Part shown: positions 17,492-27,689 of the stretch, one piece after another
How positions within the stretch are numbered: the stretch's first letter is position 1
How the letters are laid out: the number at the start of each line of letters is the position of its first letter
Source: an uncultured Caulobacterales bacterium
GTDB lineage: Bacteria > Pseudomonadota > Alphaproteobacteria > Caulobacterales > Maricaulaceae
Reading direction: 5' to 3'
Length of the DNA stretch: 64,000 nt
Assembly: GCA_938009235.1 (NCBI GenBank)
Contig: CALLIK010000004.1
Location: forward strand, 248,001-312,000
Notes under the pieces: generated by a model
Seen by the model: only the letters and a program-made list of their open reading frames with translations
Database searches by the model: none
What the model was told of the DNA's origin: nothing
Position numbers and translations under genes: made by a program

Positions 17492-19162
17492 GTGGTAAAT
17501 AAAATTGGCCTATTCTTGAGCTTAATTGCTTTGTCGGCTTGCGGCGACAACAGGGATTTGTCTCGAGTCGATGCACCAGACATCATCGTCATTACGGGCC
17601 ATGTTATTACGATGGACCCAAAGCGGCCTGTTGCAACATATATTGCGCTTGAGGGCGGCTCCATCCTATCAGTTGGAACAGGCGATCATACGGCCCTTTA
17701 TCCTGATGCAGTCGTCACAAATTTATTAAATCAAACCATTCTCCCCTGTTTCATCGATAGCCATGTCCATGTGCGTGAGTTGGGGATGGATCGCATTAAA
17801 GCTAATCTTGTGGGCGTTGAAAATGTTGACGAAATTGTAGCTCGGTTGCAGGCGAAATTTCCAAATCCAGAAGCGGGTAAATGGCTCATAGGCCAAGGGT
17901 GGGACGAGGGTGCATTTGCCTCGAATGGTTATCCTGATCGGGCTGCGCTTGATGTCGCTTTTCCAGATAATCCTGTTGCGCTTGAAAGCCTTCACGGATT
18001 TGGCGGATTTTATAATGGGCAAGCCTTAGGCATCGCTGGTATTACTGCGGAGACACATGACCCTGAAGTTGGGGATATACTGCGGCGTGAAGACGGTTCG
18101 CCGACAGGTGTCATGCTGACGCTCGCGCAGGACTTAGTCGATACCCACATCCCTAAAGCTGACCAAAAGAAGCTAGAAGAGGCCATTGTCGCAGGCTTGA
18201 CTGAAATGTCAGAGGCGGGCGTCACATCTGTGCATGAGGCGGGCATGACAGGCGAGGATGTGAAAGCGTTCCGCGCTTTGGCCGCTCGAAAAGCATTGCC
18301 TATCCGTGTTTACGGGCTTCTAGATGGGAATGACACGACATTGATGGACCGATGGTTTGATCAAGGCGTGCTCAATGATTCTGATGACTGGCTCGATATT
18401 CGCGGGATCAAAGTGTTTTACGATGGGTCACTCGGATCGCGTACAGCCCTTATGGCGGCGCCATATTCAGATAAGCCTGAAGCCGCACGACCAACAGAAC
18501 GCATTGCACCAGAGGCCTTGCAAGTGTTGGCGGACCGAGCGGTGGAAGGCGGCTTTCAAATGGCGGTCCATGCCATTGGAGATGAAGGCAATAACCGTAC
18601 GCTAAATATATATGAGACATTCTTGAGTGAGGACACGTCTGCACGATGGCGTATTGAGCATGCGCAGGTCGTGCTGCCTTACTATTATGAGCGTGTGGCC
18701 AAGGCGGGCGTTTTATCCTCTGTCCAGTCGTCTCACGCCGTAGGGGATAGTGCGTGGGCCGAGGATCGCGTGGGGCCTGACCGTATCAAGAATGCCTATG
18801 CGTGGCAGACTATTCTTGGCGCAGGCGGACGATTGATGTTGAATTCGGATCTTCCAGGAGAGCCGTGGACGCCAATGGAAACCCTCTATTTTGCCGTAAA
18901 TCGTCAGGCGCTTGATGGGACACCAAAAGGTGGCTGGTATTCAAATCAGGCGCTTTCCGTCGCAGAGGCCTTAAAGGCCATGACGATCACGAATGCCTAT
19001 GGCGCATTCCAAGAGGATGCACTTGGGTCTCTCGAAGCGGGAAAGCGTGCCGACTTCGTTGTATTAGATGCTGACCCAACCCAAGTTGACCTATCTGCGA
19101 TTAAAGACATCCGTGTTCAACAAACGTGGGTGAATGGTCAGCCTGTATATCAGGCTGACTAA
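17492..19162 (+). CDS. YtcJ-type amidohydrolase, lipoprotein
   Basis: Exported metal-dependent hydrolase of the YtcJ/NfdA-like amidohydrolase_3 group. The GTG start at 17492 is preceded by GAGG at 5 nt and yields MVNKIGLFLSLIALSACG, a lipobox ending in Cys; the longer ATG frame (17450) would put 14 charged residues before it. Motifs: FIDSHVHVRELG (metal HxH), KVFYDGSLGS (usual carboxylated-Lys position, here KVFYDG), VHAIGDEGNN, IEHAQV, NSDLPGEP. 556 aa. A paralogue lies at 41259-42986. Natural substrate unknown; formamide or cyclic amide hydrolysis is the family theme. Confidence 0.85.
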   Translation: MVNKIGLFLSLIALSACGDNRDLSRVDAPDIIVITGHVITMDPKRPVATYIALEGGSILSVGTGDHTALYPDAVVTNLLNQTILPCFIDSHVHVRELGMDRIKANLVGVENVDEIVARLQAKFPNPEAGKWLIGQGWDEGAFASNGYPDRAALDVAFPDNPVALESLHGFGGFYNGQALGIAGITAETHDPEVGDILRREDGSPTGVMLTLAQDLVDTHIPKADQKKLEEAIVAGLTEMSEAGVTSVHEAGMTGEDVKAFRALAARKALPIRVYGLLDGNDTTLMDRWFDQGVLNDSDDWLDIRGIKVFYDGSLGSRTALMAAPYSDKPEAARPTERIAPEALQVLADRAVEGGFQMAVHAIGDEGNNRTLNIYETFLSEDTSARWRIEHAQVVLPYYYERVAKAGVLSSVQSSHAVGDSAWAEDRVGPDRIKNAYAWQTILGAGGRLMLNSDLPGEPWTPMETLYFAVNRQALDGTPKGGWYSNQALSVAEALKAMTITNAYGAFQEDALGSLEAGKRADFVVLDADPTQVDLSAIKDIRVQQTWVNGQPVYQAD

Positions 19163-19185
19163 GGGGGTGTTTAAGCCTTGAAAGC

Positions 19186-19818
19186 CTAGGCTTTAAAACT
19201 TGGGCGCTCTCTCATGCGGCCATACCACTCCAACAGGGCCGTTTGATCTTCTTCTGGCTTAACCTTCACCCAACGTGCGAAATCAACGACGATAGTCGCG
19301 GTAATATCTGCGACGGAATATGTGTCACCCGCGATATATGGGTTAGATGAAAGTTGGCGATCTATCGTTTTGAAAAACCAGCCTAATTTCATGAGGCCGC
19401 GTTCTGCAAGTGCAGGGATTTGTGGAATTTTCTTTGGGCCTGGTAGCGCGCGATCTTTCATCGCGGGGGAGCTATTTCGCAAGGCTTCAGCCACGGACAT
19501 TAGGCCGCCCATTTCACAGCGCCAATTCCATGCCGCGATAGCTGCCTTTTCCATGGGTGTTGTTCCCAATAATGAAGGCTCTGGATAAAGCGCCTCAAGA
19601 TAAGCCGAGATGCCTGCGTTCTCGGTCAAGGTTACGCCGTCATCCGTCACAAGTGAGGGCACCGTACACCCTGGATTGATCCTACGATATGCATCACTCA
19701 TTTGCTCGCCCTTGGTCAGGTCGATCTGGATGTTCTCATACTCGATGCCTTTTTCGGCCAAGAAAATACGTGTTCGACGCGGGCTAGGGGCCGTTGTGCA
19801 ATCATAGAGCTTCATCAT
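19186..19818 (-). CDS. Glutathione S-transferase
   Basis: 210-aa cytosolic GST: thioredoxin-like N-terminal domain (MKLYDCTTAPSPRRTRIFL, with the cis-Pro stretch CTVPSLV and glutathione-binding LTENAGIS) and an all-helical C-terminal domain (YSVADITATI). The start was chosen at ATG 19818, behind AAGGAA; a longer frame to 19845 adds nine unrelated residues. Its stop lies in the 14-bp palindrome AAAGCCTAGGCTTT (19181-19194), convergent with the amidohydrolase end. Substrate unknown. Confidence 0.88.
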   Translation of the reverse strand: MMKLYDCTTAPSPRRTRIFLAEKGIEYENIQIDLTKGEQMSDAYRRINPGCTVPSLVTDDGVTLTENAGISAYLEALYPEPSLLGTTPMEKAAIAAWNWRCEMGGLMSVAEALRNSSPAMKDRALPGPKKIPQIPALAERGLMKLGWFFKTIDRQLSSNPYIAGDTYSVADITATIVVDFARWVKVKPEEDQTALLEWYGRMRERPSFKA

Positions 19819-19936
19819 GGCGAGTTCCTTATTATTTGGGTGCACATTATGCTCGCAAGCGGAGCAATCAAGCTTGTTTTGATGAATAGTCCGCGCGTGT
19901 TTTTATATGAGAGCTAGATTAGACGCGCTTTAGAGA

Positions 19937-20216
19937 CTTTCAATCCCCGCCCTCAAAATCCATGTCATACTCCACAGGTTCTTTCGGACACGGGACAGGC
20001 AAGTGATCATTGACTGGCTGTACCGAGAGACGGTGTGCTTATTTGTATTTGGTAATGCGAATGCAAAGGGGCCGAGTAGCGTGTGCCTGACAGCCTGTAA
20101 CGGCTGCAGTTCAGTGAGGCCGCTATTCGCGAAACACCGCCGCGGGATTATTGCTTGCGTAAAACACTTTTTTATTTTCGGTATTCCGTCGTGGGTACTG
20201 ATCCTGCGGACTGTCC
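19937..20216. repeat. Dispersed intergenic repeat, copy A
   Basis: The gap 19819-20372 has no convincing gene. Two blocks match the region 47729-48083. Block 1: TGTCATACT... followed by TTCTTTCGGACACGGGACAG (19964-19999). Block 2: TTGCGTAAAACA, an A/T run, then TCCGTCGTG and CCTGCGG (20154-20210), identical or nearly so in copy B. The middle is diverged. Read on the minus strand, block 2 keeps an open phrase STHDGIPKIKK in both copies, although neither sits in a plausible gene. The origin is unknown: a miniature mobile element, a decayed gene end or a structured repeat are all possible. Confidence 0.6.
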
Positions 20217-20372
20217 TGACTTTCAAGACATCGCATTTAGGTGGTCGCCCCAAAAGACGGGAGAGCGGCTGCAAACATTTCCGCATGACATAAACACAGG
20301 CCCCACTATCTTGACGCTGCATGATGTTCCCCCCACGTAGGGTTCAACATTCATTTCATGACAGGGTTTCCC

Positions 20373-21500
20373 ATGACAACGTATCACCAAATGCTCTCCA
20401 CCGTCACAAAAGACGGATTAGAAATGAAACTGGTCGAGCGCGAGATACCGACGCCAAAAGACAATGAGATCGTTGTTAAAGTCGAAGCGACTCCGATTAA
20501 CCCATCCGACCATGGCGTTATGTTTGGCTGGGCCGATATTTCCAAAGCCACATCCTCAGGCGAAGGCGCAGATCGCGTACTCCGCGCGCCGCTCGCACCC
20601 GGTGGATTGGCACGCATGAAAGCCCGTCTTGGGCAAGACTTACCCGTGGGCAACGAAGGCTGCGGCATTGTTGTGGCGGCTGGCTCTGACGCCTATGCGC
20701 AATCTATGATGGGCAAGCGCGTCGCGGTTATGGGCGGCGGAATGTATGCGGGTTACCGCGCACTGCCTGCGATGACAGCCATGCCATTGCCAGAGAGCGC
20801 GTCTCCACAAGACGGCGCATCCTGTTTCGTCAATCCGCTCACAGCCTTGTCCTTTATTGAGACAATGAAGTTAGAAGGCCACACAGCGATTGTTCACACG
20901 GCAGCGGCATCTAACCTCGGCCAAATGCTCAACCGCATCTGTCAGGCTGACGGCGTTGAGATCGTCAATGTTGTTCGCAAAAGTGCACAAGTCGAAATCC
21001 TGAAAGACATGGGCGCTAAATATGTCGTGAACTCCAGCGATGATGATTTCCACATGCAGCTGACTGACGCGATCCACGCAACAGGCGCAACGCTTGGCTT
21101 TGATGCGATTGGCGGCGGCGATATGGCGTCAAAAATCTTGATGGCTATGGAAGCCGCTGCGTCGCGTACGCCGGGCGCATACTCCATCTACGGCTCTATC
21201 GCGCACAAGCAGGTCTATACGTATGGTAGCTTAGATTTCACACCCACAACGCTCAGCCGCTCTTACGGTATGGCGTGGGGCGTTGGTGGATGGTTGTTAC
21301 CAAACTTCCTCGCCAAAGCTGGCATGGAAACGGCTGTTCGGTTGCGCACGCGCGTTGCGGCAGAACTGCACACAACGTTTAAGAGCCATTACACGGACGA
21401 AATTTCATTGTCCGAAGCGTTGGATGCTGAGACTGTTAAGCGTTATAATGCGAAGAAAACGGGTGAGAAATTCCTCATCAATCCAACACTTCCTGTTTAA
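20373..21500 (+). CDS. Zinc-free MDR-superfamily NAD(P)H reductase
   Basis: 375-aa medium-chain dehydrogenase/reductase, quinone-oxidoreductase-like: GroES-like N-terminal domain (EIVVKVEATPINPSD) and Rossmann domain with HTAAASNLGQMLNRI in place of the usual AASGGVG loop. No structural or catalytic zinc cysteines are evident. The start at ATG 20373 is behind AGGG; the ATG 15 nt upstream lacks an RBS. The DUF2461 gene follows after 18 bp and is likely co-transcribed. Confidence 0.82.
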   Translation: MTTYHQMLSTVTKDGLEMKLVEREIPTPKDNEIVVKVEATPINPSDHGVMFGWADISKATSSGEGADRVLRAPLAPGGLARMKARLGQDLPVGNEGCGIVVAAGSDAYAQSMMGKRVAVMGGGMYAGYRALPAMTAMPLPESASPQDGASCFVNPLTALSFIETMKLEGHTAIVHTAAASNLGQMLNRICQADGVEIVNVVRKSAQVEILKDMGAKYVVNSSDDDFHMQLTDAIHATGATLGFDAIGGGDMASKILMAMEAAASRTPGAYSIYGSIAHKQVYTYGSLDFTPTTLSRSYGMAWGVGGWLLPNFLAKAGMETAVRLRTRVAAELHTTFKSHYTDEISLSEALDAETVKRYNAKKTGEKFLINPTLPV

Positions 21501-21518
21501 TCAGGAAGGCCGTCTAAT

Positions 21519-22208
21519 ATGGGAATAGGGTTCTCGGCAAAGTCTTTCCAACTGTTGGAAGGCGTCCGCGACAATAATAATCGCGAGTGGTTCCACGCCC
21601 ATAAGGCGGATATCAAGGAACATTGCCAAGATCCATTTGCCTTCCTGCTGGTTTGTATCACGCAGGAATTATCAGATCATTCCGTCCGATTATCGGGCGG
21701 AAAACAAACGATGTTTCGGATGAACCGCGACGTGCGGTTTGCCAAAGACAAGTCCCCCTATAATCACCATATCAGTGGAACGCTGACACGCTCAGGCTTG
21801 AAAAACGAGCAGGGCGGTTTGGTCTATATGCGTCTTGACCCAAGCGGCGGACGTATGGGCGCAGGTTATTGGGGCCTCACGGCGAAGCGCATGGGCCCAA
21901 TACGGGATTCAATTCTGGCAGATCCTGATAGATTCAAAGCCATGGTTGCTGATCTTGCTGAGCATGGATTGGAATTCAGTACAGAAGACCGTTTGACCAA
22001 CATGCCGCGTGGGTACAGCGAACATACCGATCACGACTTAGCGTGGGCTATTCGCATGAAACATTTCATCATCCACCGCCCGATGAAACGCAATGAGTGG
22101 AAGGGTGACGGGATTGTACAGATGGTCGTCGATTTCGCCAAGGTGACGACACCCGTGTTGGAATTTGGGTTGGTGAGTGTAGACCGCGGCGTGAGAGCCT
22201 CAGATTAA
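21519..22208 (+). CDS. DUF2461 family protein
   Basis: 229 aa. Matches the DUF2461/TIGR02453 layout: N-terminal NNREWFHAHK, then MFRMNRDVRFAKDKSPYNHH, then a GGLVYMRLDPSGGRMGAGYW block that is the family hallmark. Probably cytosolic; the biochemical role is unknown. It follows the MDR reductase closely. Confidence 0.85.
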   Translation: MGIGFSAKSFQLLEGVRDNNNREWFHAHKADIKEHCQDPFAFLLVCITQELSDHSVRLSGGKQTMFRMNRDVRFAKDKSPYNHHISGTLTRSGLKNEQGGLVYMRLDPSGGRMGAGYWGLTAKRMGPIRDSILADPDRFKAMVADLAEHGLEFSTEDRLTNMPRGYSEHTDHDLAWAIRMKHFIIHRPMKRNEWKGDGIVQMVVDFAKVTTPVLEFGLVSVDRGVRASD

Positions 22209-22220
22209 GTGGTAAAAAGC

Positions 22221-22640
22221 CTAAGTCGCGAAAATTCGGCTTTCATCCTTGAAGCTCTTGAACTCCAACGCATTGCCGCTTGGGTCCATAAAAAACATCG
22301 TCGCCTGTTCGCCTATCTCGCCTTTGAAACGGATATAGGGCTCAATGATGAAATCTGTGCCAGCGGCACGGAGTTTGTCTGACAATGTGTGCCAATCATC
22401 CCAATCAAGGACTGCTCCAAAGTGCCGAACGGGAACGTGTTTCCCGTCCACGGTATTCGTGGGCTCTGTATGATCACCCATCTCTGCAAGGTGGAAACTG
22501 AGTTGATGCCCGAAGAAATCAAAATCGATCCAACGCTCGGCTTCACGGCCTTGTGTGCAGCCGAGAAGCTCGCCGTAGAATGCACGGGTTTCGTCTATAT
22601 TACGAATAGGAACCGCGAGATGAAAGACCTTGGCCTTCAT
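22221..22640 (-). CDS. VOC-fold (glyoxalase-like) protein
   Basis: 139 aa from ATG 22640 ([17 protein letters not shown]). The frame stays open to a GTG at 22670 that would overlap the upstream GST. It has two beta-alpha-beta-beta-beta modules with candidate metal ligands [28 protein letters not shown] and the C-terminal [15 protein letters not shown]. The DPSGNxLEFK ending is typical of VOC dioxygenase-like proteins. Substrate unknown. Confidence 0.82.
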   Translation of the reverse strand: MKAKVFHLAVPIRNIDETRAFYGELLGCTQGREAERWIDFDFFGHQLSFHLAEMGDHTEPTNTVDGKHVPVRHFGAVLDWDDWHTLSDKLRAAGTDFIIEPYIRFKGEIGEQATMFFMDPSGNALEFKSFKDESRIFAT

Positions 22641-22644
22641 GAGT

Positions 22645-23274
22645 TTACGTTGGGCCGTAGGCGTATTCACCGCCTTTTTCTAAGGCAGTCTTATAGGCAG
22701 GTAGAGCATGGACGCGGTCTACATATTCATTGCAGGCGTCATAGCCTTTCAGGCGGCCGCGCGCTTTCATGGCTTCTAGCGGGAAGATCATTTGAATGTC
22801 TGCGCCCGTCATTTCATCGCCTGCGAACCAAGTTTTACTGATGAGGTGATATTCGCAATAATCGAGAATGGCTTTGATTTCGGCCATAATCATCGGCTGC
22901 AATGGTGCTGCCGCATCGCCAAGATAGCCCGTATAAAGCGCGAGCAGCATTGGAAGCATGGCCGAGCCTTCTGCGAAATGCAGGAAGTGGACATAGTCGA
23001 CATAGTCCTGCGTACCTTTTTCTGGACGAAGGCGACCGTCTCCATATTTATCGAGGAGGTAAACAATGATCGCGCCTGTTTCGGCAACGATTAAACCGTC
23101 GTCTTCAATGAGAGGGCTTTTGCCCAGTTGGTGAACGGCTTTCAGTTCAGCTGGTGCGCGGCTTGTCTCTGGGTCGCGCGCATAATGTTTGATGTCATAT
23201 TCAATGCCGAGTTCTTCGAGCAGCCAAAGAATTCGTTGTGAACGTGAGTTATTGAGATGGTGAACAATGATCAT
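22645..23274 (-). CDS. Glutathione S-transferase
   Basis: 209 aa from ATG 23274 ([22 protein letters not shown]); an upstream TTG at 23289 is less likely. [13 protein letters not shown] resembles bacterial and fungal GSTs with an N-terminal active Ser. SPLIEDDG and [11 protein letters not shown] bind glutathione, and [13 protein letters not shown] lies in the helical domain. It precedes the VOC gene by 4 bp, so the pair is probably an operon for glutathione-linked detoxification (inference). Confidence 0.88.
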   Translation of the reverse strand: MIIVHHLNNSRSQRILWLLEELGIEYDIKHYARDPETSRAPAELKAVHQLGKSPLIEDDGLIVAETGAIIVYLLDKYGDGRLRPEKGTQDYVDYVHFLHFAEGSAMLPMLLALYTGYLGDAAAPLQPMIMAEIKAILDYCEYHLISKTWFAGDEMTGADIQMIFPLEAMKARGRLKGYDACNEYVDRVHALPAYKTALEKGGEYAYGPT

Positions 23275-23328
23275 ACTGACGTGATGCAACCGAGCAGACG
23301 CTCACGCAAGTGAAAATATTGAATGGTC

Positions 23329-23844
23329 CTAATTCGATGAATTAAGTGCATCCATATCTCTGCTGCCAAACACAATCGAACGTACTCCGTTCGCGGTTGG
23401 CACATTGATGACATTATCAAACTTAGGGCTTAGATCTCGAAGGATTGTGTTTCGTGCCGTCCAAGTTTTAGGAAGGGAGTCGAGTTGGCCTGTTTGGTAA
23501 ATATAGAGGTTTCCGCCAAGAATTTCAGCGCCCAATATTTCAAGTGAAATGGGCGTGTCGTCTGCAAATAGCTCAAACCGTTCGGCACTATACAGCGCGA
23601 CTTGAGCACGTGCCCGAAGTCCAGAGACATCATTTTTTTGAATGATGTCAGCTTTGTACAATAGGTGCTGCGTCGCAGAAAGTTGGAGAACGTGTACGAC
23701 GTTTAATTCCCCATCAGACATATGGGTGACCTCTGTTTCAACGCGAGGGGCCTCGTGGGCCTGCGCCGGAGATATAACCCCAAGGGAGAAAACGAGCGTG
23801 CCGCCTAGAACAAGTCCAGTGATTACGGCACGCCGAGTTGTCAT
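23329..23844 (-). CDS. Exported DUF6702-like protein coupled to M1 peptidase
   Basis: 171 aa with a clear signal peptide (residues 1-29, ending SPAQAH). The mature part (VETEVTHMSDGELNVVHVLQLS, then FELFADDTPISLE and NVINVPTANGVRSIVF) resembles DUF6702 proteins, which often accompany M1 peptidases in this group; this is a tentative match. The start codon shares its A with the peptidase stop (TAATG at 23844), so it is translationally coupled and should act with the peptidase in the periplasm. Function unknown. Confidence 0.6.
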   Translation of the reverse strand: MTTRRAVITGLVLGGTLVFSLGVISPAQAHEAPRVETEVTHMSDGELNVVHVLQLSATQHLLYKADIIQKNDVSGLRARAQVALYSAERFELFADDTPISLEILGAEILGGNLYIYQTGQLDSLPKTWTARNTILRDLSPKFDNVINVPTANGVRSIVFGSRDMDALNSSN

Positions 23845-26489
23845 TATTTACGCTCTAACATGCGCTCAAGTGTTCTACGTAAAGAAGACTTCTTGCTGTC
23901 ATCTTTTTTGACTGCGGCTTCTGTGTCTTGAGCAGGTGTTTCATATGTCTTTTTGGTTGAAGAGGTTTCTGATTTTTTCTCAGATTTAGCGTCTCCCATT
24001 GGGACTTCAGTGTCTTCAGACTTTGCCTTTTCGCCTTTATCTGTATGCAACTCGCGCAACATATCTGCCATCATTGATGATGATGGACGGCTTGATTTAT
24101 ATAGATCAATACGGCTCTGCGAAATGCTCTGCGGGTATGCGTTGTTAGAGAAGTCCGCGTCAGCCGTTTGATGGGCAACATCGAGTTTGAAGCCGCTTGC
24201 ACGGTTGTCCAAAACGAAAAGCTTTGTGACTTTCTCAGTGTTACGGCGCCAGATTTCAGCTGGGATCATCTGCTCTTCTGATGTGCCGTTTTCATACTCG
24301 ATGGTCACAGGTAGAGGAGAGATCAAGCCACCGATGTTTTCGAAGTCAACAAAGTAGAGATACTTGCCGTCTTCCATCGCGCGGTCATAAGCCGTTCGTT
24401 CCCAGTCTTCGAGGCCATCGTAGAACTTTTTGAACTTGTTACGGTCAGCATTTGTAACCGTGAATTTATCGTTCTCATTGTAGAAGTCTTCGAGATCCGA
24501 ATAACGCTTCAGGCGTGTTTTGATGCCTTCATCGCGGTTACGACGCTGTGAGATGTTCTCAGGATGATTAAGTGCATCTTCTTTGCGCGAAATATCTTTT
24601 TCGATTTCAGGGTCCTTCGTCGAAATTTGATACTCACGTACATTCGTCAATGCCATATCGACGTGATCTGTACCGTAGTACCAACCGCGCCAGAACCAGT
24701 CGAGATCAACCGCTGAGGCATCTTCCATTGTACGGAAGAAGTCAGCAGGGGTAGGGCGTTTAAACTTCCAACGCGTCGCATATTCACGGAATGCAAAGTC
24801 AAACAACTCACGACCCATTACGGTTTCACGTAGAACGATCAGAGATGCTGCAGGTTTGGAATAGGCATTTGGTCCAAACTGCAAGATGCTGTCAGATTGC
24901 GTCATGATTGGCACCTGATTGGAGCTGGTCATGTAACTTGGGATAACATCGAGCGGGTTTTGCATGCCGCGGCTGATTGGGAAGTCTTCTTCCCACTCAT
25001 ATTCAGCAATATACTCGAGGAAGGAGTTTAGACCCTCATCCATCCATGTATGGCGGCGTTCATCGCTGTTGACAGTCATTGGGAAGTAGATGTGACCCAC
25101 TTCATGAATGATGACGCCAACAAGGCCGTATTTGATGTTACGAGAGTAAACGGTTTCACCAGATTTTTCATCTTCAGACGGACGGTATCCGTTGAAGGTG
25201 ATCATCGGATATTCCATGCCGCCGCGTTCCCATGAGTTCACGGACTGGGCAGTTGGATACGGATAGTTGAAGGCCATTTTATTATAGACGTCCATCGTGT
25301 GAACCACGGCTTGCGTCGAATATTTGGACCAAATCGGGTCAGCTTCTTTCGGGAAGAAAGACATGGCCATAACCTCTGGGTTATCAGCATCATCTTGTTC
25401 GAACTTCATCGCATCCCAGATATATTTACGGGAAGAAGACCACGCAAAGTCTCGTACGTTTTCGGCTTTGAAATTCCAAGTCTTTGAGCCTTTGGCTTTA
25501 GACTTTTCGTTATCTTCGGCTTCTTCGGGCGTTACGATATAAGTAGGCTCTTCTGTGCCTGCATCCTTTAGACGCTTACGTTGTTTGGCGCTCAAAACGT
25601 CGTTGGGGTTTTGAAGTTCGCCTGTGGCGGCAACAATATGATCACTTGGAACTGTGAGATTTACTTCATAGTCACCAAATTCAAGTGTAAATTCACCTCT
25701 GCCTAGGAACTGCTTATTCTGCCAACCCGTGTAATCAGTGTAAGAGGCTAAACGTGGGAACCACTGCGCCATACCAAAGATGTAGTTATCTTCCTCTTCG
25801 AAGTACTCATAGCCACCACGTCCACCGATAGAGACTTCATCTAGAACATTATGTTCCCAATCGACTTGGATCGTAATGCTCTCGCCCGAATTTAAAGGCT
25901 CTGGAAGATCGATCCTCATCATGGAGTCATTGATCACGTAGGGAAGGGTTTCTCCGTCCGCGTCCATAATGGCTTGGAATTCAAACCCATATTGGCGATC
26001 TTCATAAGCTTGTTCTTTGCGAAGCGCAGAGAAGGAATATCTGTCTGCACCACCCGCGCCATCGCCGCGGCGTGAACTTACTGCAGATGCTGTGGCAGAG
26101 CGACGTTCCAGTGATCCGTCTTTGAAACGGTTTTGGTCTAGCGCGAGCCAGATGTAGTTTAGTGTGTCTGGAGAGTTATTTGTGTATTCGATATCACTTT
26201 CGGCAAATACTCGGCGTTTATCTTCATCAAGGCGCACGTCCATTGTGTGACTTGCGCGTTGTTGCCAATATCCAGGGCCAGGTGCGCCTGACGCGCTACG
26301 GTAAATGTTGGGTGTTGGGAGTTCGTGGCCTAATTGGCGAAATTTTGAGACTGTATCCCCAGCTGAACCCGCAGGTCCTTTGGCATTGGTGCCGTCATTG
26401 GCGAAACTCTCCGTACCAATCGTAAGGGCTGCAATAGCGCCAAATGTGGTGATACTTGCAAATTTAAGCGCGTCTTTAATACCAGCCAT
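23844..26489 (-). CDS. M1-family zinc metallopeptidase, exported
   Basis: 881-aa aminopeptidase-N-like enzyme with an N-terminal signal sequence (ITTFGAIAALTIGTESFA). The active site IIHEVGHIYFPM, followed about 20 residues later by WMDEGLNSFLEY, gives the HExxH-x18-E zinc triad. The GAMEN-type exopeptidase loop appears as RGGMEYPMITFNG. The last 100 residues are Lys/Glu/Ser-rich and low-complexity (KSEKKSETSSTKK), likely disordered. An exported peptide-scavenging role is inferred from the family and the neighbouring M28 enzymes. The next gene overlaps by 1 nt. Confidence 0.92.
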   Translation of the reverse strand: MAGIKDALKFASITTFGAIAALTIGTESFANDGTNAKGPAGSAGDTVSKFRQLGHELPTPNIYRSASGAPGPGYWQQRASHTMDVRLDEDKRRVFAESDIEYTNNSPDTLNYIWLALDQNRFKDGSLERRSATASAVSSRRGDGAGGADRYSFSALRKEQAYEDRQYGFEFQAIMDADGETLPYVINDSMMRIDLPEPLNSGESITIQVDWEHNVLDEVSIGGRGGYEYFEEEDNYIFGMAQWFPRLASYTDYTGWQNKQFLGRGEFTLEFGDYEVNLTVPSDHIVAATGELQNPNDVLSAKQRKRLKDAGTEEPTYIVTPEEAEDNEKSKAKGSKTWNFKAENVRDFAWSSSRKYIWDAMKFEQDDADNPEVMAMSFFPKEADPIWSKYSTQAVVHTMDVYNKMAFNYPYPTAQSVNSWERGGMEYPMITFNGYRPSEDEKSGETVYSRNIKYGLVGVIIHEVGHIYFPMTVNSDERRHTWMDEGLNSFLEYIAEYEWEEDFPISRGMQNPLDVIPSYMTSSNQVPIMTQSDSILQFGPNAYSKPAASLIVLRETVMGRELFDFAFREYATRWKFKRPTPADFFRTMEDASAVDLDWFWRGWYYGTDHVDMALTNVREYQISTKDPEIEKDISRKEDALNHPENISQRRNRDEGIKTRLKRYSDLEDFYNENDKFTVTNADRNKFKKFYDGLEDWERTAYDRAMEDGKYLYFVDFENIGGLISPLPVTIEYENGTSEEQMIPAEIWRRNTEKVTKLFVLDNRASGFKLDVAHQTADADFSNNAYPQSISQSRIDLYKSSRPSSSMMADMLRELHTDKGEKAKSEDTEVPMGDAKSEKKSETSSTKKTYETPAQDTEAAVKKDDSKKSSLRRTLERMLERK

Positions 26490-26582
26490 GGGGGCTCCCG
26501 AGATCTTATAGATATATTTTATCAGACTTTATCGACACTAAATGACATAATCCTACTAAATTCCCGTAAAAGACGAAAAATA

Positions 26583-27689
26583 TTATCCCACTTCTCTTGA
26601 TGGATTAGGAATGGCTTCATTCTGCAGTGGTTTTGCTGTGTGGTGGTGACGCATAATTATCCGAAATGCTAAATCCGAAGCGCCTTTTATCGGATGCACG
26701 CGGCGAAAGGCATGGCGGCTGAAGATTTTTTCGTTGGCTGACTTTGAGTTGGCTGACTGGGACGCTTCAGGGGTGTGAGCTGCCTTTACGAAATTTGCGA
26801 CCCAACCCAATGTATTATGGTTTTCTAAGACACGGCGACGCGCTTCTATGATGTCAGCATAACGGTTTTCATAGGCGTTCTCAGCCAAAGCAGAGCGAAT
26901 TATCTTTTCGGCTTCATCAAGGTCGAAAATATTGATGGGGATAACTGCATTTTGTGGAAAAGCTTTAGCGTAATCAGGGTCACCAAAATAGAAGGGTAGA
27001 CATCCGGCCAGAAAGCAGTCTGAGAGTTTTTCCGTCCAATGGCCAGGTTCAATGTGGTTTTCAATTGCGATGTGATAGCGATAAAACTCCATAGCCTCCG
27101 CTTTATCTGAGATTGGACGGATGCCGCGGCCGAAGACATCTAATTCTGGCAGTCTGCTGCTAAGTTGTTGTACGAAACTTAAGCGGGCGGCATGAATGGT
27201 GTGTGACATTTGCTTAGTGCTGCAAACGGTTGATATTTCATTTCTTTTATTGGGTTTCTCATCTCGTAATTGATCAGCAGTACGGAAGACTGAGGATCCG
27301 TCCATTGGGCGTCCGTAAAACCACCTGAGTGGGGGCGTTTGTGAGATATGATTGGGGTGCCGCGTTAAATTAGGTGCTTTGCTCGTGAGCACATGACCAA
27401 ATTGACGCATAAAATTAGGGCCGTCGATACGTATAGATGACGGTTCTGTTGTAATGAGGAGTGTGTTTTTACGAGAGCAGGCGATAGGCTCGGCACGTTT
27501 GTTTCGGCTTTGGGTGGTGAGTTGAGACAGGCCTTCATAGACCACAAAAAAATCATAGTTCTGATCTGCTGGATTAAATGTGAAAGTCACGCCCTCAAAG
27601 CCTTCTGATGGGATCAGCGAGGACCACAGATCATGGAGGTCAGCGGCCTTGGTTTTAGATGTGAACTTTATGCGAAGTGGTTCAGTCAT
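26583..27689 (-). CDS. GT10 (fucosyltransferase-like) glycosyltransferase
   Basis: 368 aa. The C-terminal half has the alpha-1,3-fucosyltransferase GT10 signature: YHIAIENHIEPGHWTEKLSDC, then GCLPFYFGDPDY. These bind the nucleotide sugar. The N-terminal part is variable, as expected for acceptor recognition. No signal or TM, so it should act at the cytoplasmic face on LPS or capsule precursors. Its start overlaps the end of the upstream gene (ATGA, 27686-27689), making it the last of three genes. The sugar donor is presumably GDP-fucose or a related sugar. Confidence 0.78.
   Translation of the reverse strand: MTEPLRIKFTSKTKAADLHDLWSSLIPSEGFEGVTFTFNPADQNYDFFVVYEGLSQLTTQSRNKRAEPIACSRKNTLLITTEPSSIRIDGPNFMRQFGHVLTSKAPNLTRHPNHISQTPPLRWFYGRPMDGSSVFRTADQLRDEKPNKRNEISTVCSTKQMSHTIHAARLSFVQQLSSRLPELDVFGRGIRPISDKAEAMEFYRYHIAIENHIEPGHWTEKLSDCFLAGCLPFYFGDPDYAKAFPQNAVIPINIFDLDEAEKIIRSALAENAYENRYADIIEARRRVLENHNTLGWVANFVKAAHTPEASQSANSKSANEKIFSRHAFRRVHPIKGASDLAFRIIMRHHHTAKPLQNEAIPNPSREVG

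Noticed and set aside
19930..20322. 130-codon minus-strand frame over repeat A
   Set aside because: No protein-like composition beyond the repeat phrase, and it is not conserved in length in copy B.
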